The position numbers and the translations under genes were made by a program. This document shows, piece after piece, positions 58,103-64,000 of a DNA stretch of 64,000 bases. A model generated the notes under the pieces. The model saw only the letters and a program-made list of their open reading frames with translations, did not search any database and had not been told where the DNA came from. The stretch is from contig CACZUR010000001.1 in the NCBI GenBank assembly GCA_902784435.1, positions 80,144 through 144,143 on the forward strand, read 5' to 3'. Numbering within the stretch: the stretch's first letter is position 1; each line of letters begins with the position of its first letter. The DNA is from an uncultured Bacteroidia bacterium. Lineage in GTDB: Bacteria; Bacteroidota; Bacteroidia; Bacteroidales; UBA932.

Positions 58103-59312
58103 AATCGAGTTGTTTTTGCAGGACGATGCGCACCGAATCCAGTGCGGGCAGATTCTCCGGGAGCATGGGTTCCGACGGCGGCGATTCCAGGGTGAGCGGA
58201 TTCACGGGCGAGCCGTTCTTCCACACGCGGAAGTCCAGGTGCGGTCCGGTGGCCGTTCCCGTCATGCCCACATAGCCGATGACCTGTCCCTGGGACACCC
58301 GGTCTCCGGCTTTGACCGCATAGCGGGAAAGGTGCAGATAGGCGGTGGTGTATACGGAATTGTGGCGGATCTTGACCATTTTTCCAGCCCCGCCGCTGCC
58401 GAATCCGGCACTCAGGACCGTCCCGTCGCCGATGGCCATGACCGGTGTACCGCTGGGCGCGGCATAGTCTACCCCGGTGTGGGGCCGTACTACCCCGTGA
58501 ACGGGATGCAGCCGGTGCAGCGAATAGCCGGACGAGATGCGGGTGAACTTGAGCGGCGCCTTCAGGAAGGCCTTTCGGAGGCTCTCCCCTTTCTGGTTCC
58601 AGTATTTGTTGCCGCCGTCTCCCTGGTCAAAATAGATGGCCGGGAGCACGGTGCTGTCGCGCTGGAATTCGGCATAACGGATGGCGCCCAAACCCACCGG
58701 TTCGCCTTCACACAGGGTTTCCGAATACAGGAGCCGGAAGCGGTCTCCTTTCCTGAGGCCGAAGAAATCCACCGTCCAGGCATAGATGTCGGACAGGGCC
58801 GATATGAGTTCCGGCGACGCCCCTGCGGCCGTCATATCGTTCCACAGGGAGGATGTAATGGTGACATCGGCTTTTTTCTCCAGGGTTTGGACGGGCTTGT
58901 CATAACGCCAGACCGCCAGGGAATCGGTGCAGCGGAAAATGGTCTGGCGGATTTTGCTGTTGTCGTACACGATGTACTGCAGGAGCGTGGAGTCTTTGTA
59001 AAACGCCTTCCAGCTATTGCCGGCACGCAGTTTCCTGACATCGAACACCGTGTCGCAGGCCTGCACCAGCCGGAAGGCCTGCTCCCTTGGAAGTCCCAGC
59101 CGCGTGACCCAGGTTGTGAAACTGTCGCCGCTACGGATGCTGCCGCTCAGCTCCCGGAAATCCTCCGTGCAGAACCCCAGGGGATACACCGTGTCCCGGA
59201 CGGCGGTGCCGGCACCTTGGACCCCGTCCCGGCCGCTTGGCTTCCCCGTCCGGGGCTGGTTACAGGCCAGGACGGTCGCCAACAGAATAACTATGGCTAA
59301 CAGTTTCCGCAT
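58095..59312 (-). CDS. M23-family peptidoglycan endopeptidase lipoprotein
   Basis: About 405 residues. A lipoprotein signal (VILLATVLACNQPR) is followed by a 260-residue envelope part and a C-terminal M23/LytM domain (VVRPHTGVDYAAPSGTPVMA, VKIRHNSVYTTAYLHLSRY, GTATGPHLDFRVWKNG). The first zinc motif HxxxD is intact. The HLH motif is HLD, so one usual zinc-ligand His is Asp, a change I recall in some Bacteroidota relatives. It should cut peptide cross-links in the cell wall if active. The start at 59312 is set by the adjacent -7 box. Confidence 0.88.
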   Translation of the reverse strand: MRKLLAIVILLATVLACNQPRTGKPSGRDGVQGAGTAVRDTVYPLGFCTEDFRELSGSIRSGDSFTTWVTRLGLPREQAFRLVQACDTVFDVRKLRAGNSWKAFYKDSTLLQYIVYDNSKIRQTIFRCTDSLAVWRYDKPVQTLEKKADVTITSSLWNDMTAAGASPELISALSDIYAWTVDFFGLRKGDRFRLLYSETLCEGEPVGLGAIRYAEFQRDSTVLPAIYFDQGDGGNKYWNQKGESLRKAFLKAPLKFTRISSGYSLHRLHPVHGVVRPHTGVDYAAPSGTPVMAIGDGTVLSAGFGSGGAGKMVKIRHNSVYTTAYLHLSRYAVKAGDRVSQGQVIGYVGMTGTATGPHLDFRVWKNGSPVNPLTLESPPSEPMLPENLPALDSVRIVLQKQLDYE

Positions 59313-59319
59313 ATCCTTG

Positions 59320-59327
59320 CAAAGATA
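59320..59327 (-). promoter_or_regulatory. -7 box of the M23 peptidase gene
   Basis: TATCTTTG on the minus strand ends 8 nt before the ATG at 59312, so the mRNA leader would be only a few bases. Confidence 0.5.
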
Positions 59328-59340
59328 GTAAAAGGGCGCG

Positions 59341-60285
59341 CTAATACCCTTTGCCGGGGAAGAAACGGGGTACGCTGGCGCAGTATTTCTCGTATTCGGG
59401 GTACTTGCCGCCGCTGATTTCCTCGGCCAGGGAAGAACTGCCCTGGAACAGCACCACCAGCAGCAGGGCACCAATCACGCTCCAGTTCAGGATGCCCATT
59501 CCGGCACCGATGGAGAACAGGTAGAAACAGGCCCAGATGGACTGCTCGGCAAAGTAGTTGGGATGACGGCTCCGGTTCCAGAGGCCCACGGTGTTGAATC
59601 CTTTGTTATACGGAGCGGGAAGTTCTTCCAGCTTCTTGCCTTCCTTGATCATCTTCCACTTGGCGGTCTGGAAGGCCCACTGCTGTTCGTCGGCAATGGT
59701 TTCCCAGAGGATGAAACCGAACATGAGGATGGCGGCCACCCAGTCTACCCAGCCGAAGGGAGCGTCCGAGCGCATGGCTACGAGGGCCGGGAACGTGGTC
59801 ATCAGGACCAGGGCGTTCTGGTAGATGGAAATGAACAGCAGGTCGAAGAGCATCCACGCCCAGCGCCGGTTCTCGAAGGCCGGTCCCGTGCGCACGATCT
59901 GCCAGCGGTAATCCTCTTCGCCTTCCCAGAATTTGAGCTTGTAGGCACCCTTACGGGCAAAGTTGAAGGTGAGCCGGATGCCCCACAGCGTAGCCAGGAC
60001 GGCCATTACCACCAGCCGGGTGCTCATACCGCCTTTCACGGCAATGATCCAGGTATAGGCGATGGGCAGCAGGCTCCAGAGCTTGTCCATCTGGGAATTG
60101 TTGCCCGTGGCCTCGCCCACAAAGAAGCAGAAGGCGGCACTGCAGGCAGCGATTACCCCCAGCAGCTTGAGCACATCCATCTGTGCATCGTCCAGCTTGG
60201 GACCCACCATATAATAAAGCAAAGGGCAAACGACGATGGACACCAGCAGCAGGGCGCCCATCAGGGGGATGTTCATTTTCTTCAT
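59341..60285 (-). CDS. DUF1295 membrane protein (steroid 5-alpha-reductase-like)
   Basis: A 314-residue polytopic membrane protein of the DUF1295 family, related to steroid 5-alpha reductases and isoprenylcysteine methyltransferases. About seven hydrophobic helices are visible. The signature region GLWNRSRHPNYFAEQSIWACFYLF near residue 225 and the C-terminal YPEYEKYCASVPRFFPGKGY are typical. It presumably reduces a lipid-like substrate with NADPH, but the substrate is unknown. It is probably monocistronic. Confidence 0.9.
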   Translation of the reverse strand: MKKMNIPLMGALLLVSIVVCPLLYYMVGPKLDDAQMDVLKLLGVIAACSAAFCFFVGEATGNNSQMDKLWSLLPIAYTWIIAVKGGMSTRLVVMAVLATLWGIRLTFNFARKGAYKLKFWEGEEDYRWQIVRTGPAFENRRWAWMLFDLLFISIYQNALVLMTTFPALVAMRSDAPFGWVDWVAAILMFGFILWETIADEQQWAFQTAKWKMIKEGKKLEELPAPYNKGFNTVGLWNRSRHPNYFAEQSIWACFYLFSIGAGMGILNWSVIGALLLVVLFQGSSSLAEEISGGKYPEYEKYCASVPRFFPGKGY

Positions 60286-60308
60286 AAGTTCATTGTATCA
60301 TTCGATTG

Positions 60309-60316
60309 CAAAGGTA
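60309..60316 (-). promoter_or_regulatory. -7 box of the DUF1295 gene
   Basis: TACCTTTG on the minus strand, 23 nt before the ATG at 60285; no clear -33 element. Confidence 0.5.
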
Positions 60317-60336
60317 ATCAATTATTTGCAAGTATG

Positions 60337-61605
60337 CTACCGTCGGCTGTCCCAGTAGGACTTGACGTCGGTCCAGCGGTAGTACGGAGCCTGGGTGGAC
60401 TGGATGCCGGGAAGGGTGGTTTCGTTCTCGTTCAGGAGGAACTTGACCAGGATGTCCTCGCTCCCCTCTTTGCGGTAAAACACCAGCTGGATGTTGGCGG
60501 CCATGGGAATGAGTTTGTCAATGGAGATGGTCCTGTACAGGTTTTCCAGGTCTCCGCTGCGGGCGCCCATGGCTTCTTTCAGACCCATCAGATAGGTCAG
60601 GGGAAGCACGGAACCGTCGTGGCTGAAGCGCAGCGACAGACCGTAGCCGCCTTCCGAGATTACCCGGTCTGCCGCAGCCTGGAGGCTGTCCAGCACCGCT
60701 GCCTGCTTCAGGTAGTTGGGTGTGGAGCCGGGAACCAGGCCAAAACGGTACAGCCAGCTGGCATTGCCGGCATTCCACAGCTGGAACAGTTCTTCCCGCG
60801 TATAGATACCGCTCAGGTCTATCCCCAGCTCCGGTACATTCTGCTGGTCCTGTACCAGGTCCCAGAGGGCCTGCATAAGCTGTTTCCCATCCACGAAGGA
60901 TTCGGCCTTGGAAACGTCCGTGAACAGGCTTTTCATCAGGCGGGCGGGGTTGAAGGCCTGGGCCCGCATGGCGTCTACCTGCGCTTTATACTGCTCGGTG
61001 GCCGGCTCTTTCTTGATGCGGGCGCCGGAATTCTCCACCACGAAGGGCATGTCCCGCTTGCTGGCGTCCATCCGGATTTCCAGGCCGGGATTCTGCTCCA
61101 GCAGCTCCTGGGTGAAGTAGAACATGCTCAGCATGCATCGGCCCACGGTAGAGGAACGGGCGTCTACCTGCAGCGGCCGGGACAGCAGCGAGGGGAAGCG
61201 CCCGTACATGCGTCGGGCGATGTCCCGGTGCTGACGTCCGCCCAGGGCGGTGAGTTCGCCGTCGCGCTGACAGGCATCGGCATAGGCTTTCTGCAGCTTT
61301 TGCAGCAAATCGGCCCCCCGGGCACTCAGAATGCCCAGCGTGGCGGCCGTATCCAGCTTGCCTATCACCAGGCGGTAGTACTTGTTGTCCAGGATATAAC
61401 GCGAGCCGTGGCGGCCGTAGTGGCTGATATAGAAGGGTTCATACCCCGCCGGAGCCGGCGTGAGAGCCTTCTGGGCAGGGCCGGGATAGGCGAAATAGGA
61501 GCCGCCGGTGCGGCCCGGTTCCCGGCTCATTTCCTGGCGGGAAGTCTGTGCGGCCGCTCCCACGCTCAGAAGGAGCAGCACCGGAATCAATAGCTTAGTC
61601 TTCAT
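60337..61605 (-). CDS. Histidine-type acid phosphatase (MINPP/phytase-like), copy 2
   Basis: A 422-residue exported protein (signal peptide ending SVGAAAQ) of the histidine phosphatase clade 2. The catalytic HYGRHGSRYILD near residue 65 contains RHGxR, and the proton-donor region reads FSHDGSVLPLTYLMG near residue 305 with the HD pair. Such enzymes remove phosphate from inositol phosphates or other phosphomonoesters in the periplasm. It follows a close paralogue with an 11-nt overlap, so the two form an operon. The true start at 61605 directly precedes the signal peptide. Confidence 0.9.
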   Translation of the reverse strand: MKTKLLIPVLLLLSVGAAAQTSRQEMSREPGRTGGSYFAYPGPAQKALTPAPAGYEPFYISHYGRHGSRYILDNKYYRLVIGKLDTAATLGILSARGADLLQKLQKAYADACQRDGELTALGGRQHRDIARRMYGRFPSLLSRPLQVDARSSTVGRCMLSMFYFTQELLEQNPGLEIRMDASKRDMPFVVENSGARIKKEPATEQYKAQVDAMRAQAFNPARLMKSLFTDVSKAESFVDGKQLMQALWDLVQDQQNVPELGIDLSGIYTREELFQLWNAGNASWLYRFGLVPGSTPNYLKQAAVLDSLQAAADRVISEGGYGLSLRFSHDGSVLPLTYLMGLKEAMGARSGDLENLYRTISIDKLIPMAANIQLVFYRKEGSEDILVKFLLNENETTLPGIQSTQAPYYRWTDVKSYWDSRR

Positions 61606-62902
61606 TTTCTGCGGGAGTTTGGTAAACGAGGTGTGCATCTTCTATCATGGCGCGGTAATACCGCCGCACGTCTTTCCAGTGGTAATACGGATAGCAGTCC
61701 GTGGCAAGGGGCACCGAGGTTTCGTTCTCGTTCATCAGGAATTTGACCAGGATGTCGTCCGAACCTTCTTTGCGGAAAAACACCAGCTGGATGTTGGCCG
61801 CCATGGGGATGAGGCGGAAAATGGAGAAATGATGGTGCAGGTCTTCCATGTCGTCCGTCGCGCCGATAGCCTCCTGGAAACCCAGGATGAAAGCGAAAGG
61901 CAGCACCACGCTGTCATGGCCGAAGCGAAGGCGCAGGCCGCAGCCGCCGGAAGCGATCATCTCGTCGGCATCGTCCAGGAAATTCTGCAGCAGCGGATAA
62001 ATGCGGTAGTAGCTTTTGCGGGCGCCGGGCATGAGGCCTTCCCAGAGGCACCAGCTGGCGTTGTAGGCGCGGAAGCCGTCTATCATCCCTTCCTCCCCGA
62101 AGACATCGGCAAAACTGAGGCCCAGTTCCGGGAGGCAGTACATGTCGGCCGCCACGTTGTAAAGGTCGTCGGCAAAGGTATACGGGTCTATGAAAGTGCG
62201 CGCCCGCTCCGGGTCCGTGAACAGGGCCCTGAACTGCGGCTCTCCGCTTAACATCTTCTGTTTGAATTTCTTGAGCTTGCGGTACAGGGCGTCGTCCGTG
62301 GCCGACGGCGGCACTACGATGGACTTGTTGGACTTGATATAATACAGGTCGTGCAGGCTGGCGTCCATGCTGAACTGCAGTGACGGATTCAGCGACTTGA
62401 GCTCGTTGCAGAAATAGGCCATGCTCAGCATCACGCGCCGGGAATCGGAGGAATTGGCCTTGACCTGCAGCGGCTGCTTCAGGAGCGACGGATAGTTGTC
62501 GAACATGCGCCGGGCGATGGCCCTGTGCTGCCGGGCGCCCAGGGTGGTGAGCTCCCCTGCCCGGTCTTTGGCATCGGCGGCCGCCAGTTTCAGGCGCCTT
62601 CTCACGTCCTTGCCGTAGGGCGTGAGGATCCCCAGCGTGCGGGCCGAATCCAGCTGCTCCCGCAGGTTGCGGTAGTGCCGGTCGCTGGTCATGTAGCGGG
62701 CTCCGTGCCGGCCGTAATGGCTGATGTAGAAAGGCTGATAGCCCTCCGGGGCGGGCGTGAGGTGGCCGGTGGGCAGCGGATAATTCCCATAGTTTCCGGC
62801 GGTGAGTTCCATGTGCGACAGGAGTTCTTCCCGGGAGGTCTGTGCGAGGGCGCTCCAGCTCAGGAGCATGAGGCACAGGATGGCGAATCTGGGTCGTATC
62901 AT
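61595..62902 (-). CDS. Histidine-type acid phosphatase (MINPP/phytase-like), copy 1
   Basis: A 435-residue exported paralogue of the next gene (signal peptide ending LSWSALAQ). The active-site HYGRHGARYMTSD near residue 65 and FGHDSVVLPFAFILG near residue 315 match copy 2, as does the C-terminal MAANIQLVFFRKEGSDDILVKFLMNENET. Overall identity looks moderate, so the pair is an old tandem duplication with possibly different substrates. It is the first gene of the pair, with a -7 box at 62927-62934. Confidence 0.9.
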   Translation of the reverse strand: MIRPRFAILCLMLLSWSALAQTSREELLSHMELTAGNYGNYPLPTGHLTPAPEGYQPFYISHYGRHGARYMTSDRHYRNLREQLDSARTLGILTPYGKDVRRRLKLAAADAKDRAGELTTLGARQHRAIARRMFDNYPSLLKQPLQVKANSSDSRRVMLSMAYFCNELKSLNPSLQFSMDASLHDLYYIKSNKSIVVPPSATDDALYRKLKKFKQKMLSGEPQFRALFTDPERARTFIDPYTFADDLYNVAADMYCLPELGLSFADVFGEEGMIDGFRAYNASWCLWEGLMPGARKSYYRIYPLLQNFLDDADEMIASGGCGLRLRFGHDSVVLPFAFILGFQEAIGATDDMEDLHHHFSIFRLIPMAANIQLVFFRKEGSDDILVKFLMNENETSVPLATDCYPYYHWKDVRRYYRAMIEDAHLVYQTPAENED

Positions 62903-62926
62903 CTTATAAGGTTCATGTAGAATACA

Positions 62927-62934
62927 CAAAGTTA
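62927..62934 (-). promoter_or_regulatory. -7 box of the phosphatase operon
   Basis: TAACTTTG on the minus strand, 24 nt before the ATG at 62902. It is divergent from the PCMD gene, for which only a one-mismatch box (TAACTTAG, 62947-62954) is seen. Confidence 0.5.
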
Positions 62935-62962
62935 ATAAATTATTCCTAACTTAGCGCCTGGT

Positions 62963-63724
62963 ATGAAAACGAAGACACGCATCCTCCTCCTCTTGTTGGT
63001 GCAGGCCTGCTGGATGCAGGCCGGTGCCCAGCAGCTTTACAATATGGGTTTCGACACCTGGTCCAGGCAGGGGGTGTCGTGGAATCCCTTCCCCAAGGAT
63101 GCCCCGGAAAGCCAGCGCGTATGGGACAGCGCCAACCGCGGCATCCGCCTTTTCCGCATCAACGTGGCAGAGCCGGAGTATGGGCACGTGGCCGTCCCCG
63201 GACCGGGGAAATGCGCCGCCAAACTCTCCAGCCGGAACATCCTCTGGGGCTTCGTGACCGGCAATCTGTATGTGGGCCGATTCGTCCGCGTAGTGAACTT
63301 CGCCGGCATTGAGATGTACAACGGAGCGCCCTTCCGCGGCCGTCCCAAGAGCCTTTCGGGCTATTACCATTACATCCCCGGCACCATTGACTATGCCGAC
63401 AAAGCGCATCAGGACCTGAAAGGAAAGGCCGATTCCGGACAGATCGACATTACGCTGTACGGCTGGTCCGCTCCCCTGCACACCGTAACCACGGACGGGC
63501 CCACGCCCGATCCGGAAAAGGACCCCGCCCTCATCGGCCGGGCCGTCTTAAGGCTGGACAAGGCCACGGACGGCTATGTGCATTTTGACATCCCCATTCA
63601 TTACTACAGTGACGACATCCCCACCTATGTGGGTATCAATATCTTTTCCAGCCTGCTGGGCGAATGCTTCACCGGCAGCAGCCAGACGGTGCTGTACGTA
63701 GACGAATTTGAATTCCAGTATTAG
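62963..63724 (+). CDS. PCMD-domain secreted protein
   Basis: A 253-residue exported protein with a signal peptide (QACWMQAGAQ). The mature part matches the Bacteroidota PCMD domain (putative carbohydrate metabolism domain): LYNMGFDTWSRQGVSWNPFP, FVTGNLYVGRF, PFRGRPKSLSGYYHYIPGTI and SQTVLYVDEFEFQY. The domain is a beta-sandwich thought to bind glycans on the cell surface. Usually it is the C-terminal module of a longer lipoprotein; here it stands alone. Confidence 0.82.
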   Translation: MKTKTRILLLLLVQACWMQAGAQQLYNMGFDTWSRQGVSWNPFPKDAPESQRVWDSANRGIRLFRINVAEPEYGHVAVPGPGKCAAKLSSRNILWGFVTGNLYVGRFVRVVNFAGIEMYNGAPFRGRPKSLSGYYHYIPGTIDYADKAHQDLKGKADSGQIDITLYGWSAPLHTVTTDGPTPDPEKDPALIGRAVLRLDKATDGYVHFDIPIHYYSDDIPTYVGINIFSSLLGECFTGSSQTVLYVDEFEFQY

Positions 63725-63833
63725 CGCAGATAGCGCTCCTGCTGCAGTTTCCGGTCCTCGGCGGTCAGGCCGGAGAGATATTGGATGTCGGGATGACCAG
63801 TGCGGCCAGAAGGAAAACAAGATGCTGTTTCAT
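63721..63833 (-). pseudogene. Short exported-peptide remnant with frameshift
   Basis: An ATG at 63833 opens a signal-like peptide (MKQHLVFLLAALV), which stops after 22 codons. A second frame carries on with HPDIQYLSGLTAEDRKLQQERYLR and ends at 63721. Joined by a one-base shift they would make a protein of about 37 residues. It starts 2 nt after the alcohol dehydrogenase stop. It may be a decayed small secreted protein or chance. Confidence 0.3.
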
Positions 63834-63835
63834 GG

Positions 63836-64000
63836 TTATAACGATGCCAGGAGGATTTCCTTGATGTCCTGTTCCAGCAGGGGTACGTAGGCGTTTTCCA
63901 GGCCTTCGTTCACGGCTACGTGATGGGCCATTTCGTCTATGCGCTCGGGGCCGATGCCCACTTCCTTCAGGTGCATGGGAATGCCCATTTCCTCAAAGAA
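63836..64000 (-). CDS. Iron-dependent alcohol dehydrogenase, C-terminal end (partial)
   Basis: The last 54 codons of a minus-strand gene that continues beyond the window. The sequence (FFEEMGIPMHLKEVGIG, ERIDEMAHHVAVNEGL, VPLLEQDIKEILLASL) matches the C-terminus of Fe-containing alcohol dehydrogenases of the butanol dehydrogenase type. The N-terminal NAD-binding domain and the iron ligands are not visible, so the exact class cannot be stated. Confidence 0.75.
   Translation of the reverse strand, partial: FFEEMGIPMHLKEVGIGPERIDEMAHHVAVNEGLENAYVPLLEQDIKEILLASL

Overview
The window is a chromosomal segment from a member of the Bacteroidales (Bacteroidota), probably a host-associated commensal; the genus cannot be fixed from these data. 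The evidence is as follows. Promoters match the Bacteroidota sigma-ABfr form (TTG, about 20 nt, TAnnTTTG) at many gene starts, and Shine-Dalgarno sequences are largely absent. There are many short lipoprotein signals. Lineage-typical families include fimbrillin-like lipoproteins, PCMD-domain, DUF2807/GIN, DUF4301, DUF3467 and DUF6198 proteins, and PdxB. The core genes are GC-rich (roughly 55-60 percent by eye), while 28-35 kb and parts of 35-43 kb are visibly richer in AT.

Region by region. 0-25 kb is ordinary core genome: a secreted lipoprotein, a GNAT-like protein, rarA, an MscS channel, a Ca2+/Na+ antiporter, a lipoprotein coupled to an M6 metalloprotease, rlmD, an acyltransferase, queA, an HTH regulator, a degenerate DHODH-like protein with cinA, and a compact minus-strand operon valS - thioesterase - tatA - tatC - ABC-F - DUF2807 protein. 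An MsbA-like ABC exporter and small envelope proteins follow. 26-35 kb is an accessory island. It holds a GH28-like lipoprotein bracketed by 51-bp repeat arrays, then a stretch bounded by two direct copies of a hairpin-bearing repeat. Inside that stretch are a NYN nuclease, an AbiEi-like/nucleotidyltransferase fusion divergent from two unrecognised genes with an operator-like palindrome between them, an IS110 element, a PNPOx-fold lipoprotein, a truncated PIN toxin and an IS66 remnant.

35-46.6 kb is the most unusual region. It has three parallel minus-strand operons, each made of an overlooked 53-57 residue peptide gene followed by a large fimbrillin-like lipoprotein. One lipoprotein carries an intact C-terminal NUC1 DNA/RNA endonuclease. 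A second carries two tandem OB-like repeats and is separated from its FN3-nuclease tail by a single in-frame TGA. The third has no nuclease. I infer a surface-displayed nuclease family that diversifies by duplication and loss, with a small-peptide partner.

46.6-52 kb is a plus-strand signalling cluster: outer-membrane barrel, MATE transporter fused to an RsbW-like ATPase domain, NMT1-like binding protein, dCache-HAMP-SpoIIE phosphatase, DUF3467 protein. 52-64 kb holds citDEF, a PdxB-DUF4301 fusion, a DUF6198 membrane protein, an M23 peptidase, a DUF1295 protein, two tandem histidine acid phosphatases, a PCMD protein and the end of an iron-dependent alcohol dehydrogenase. No rRNA, tRNA or CRISPR array was seen.
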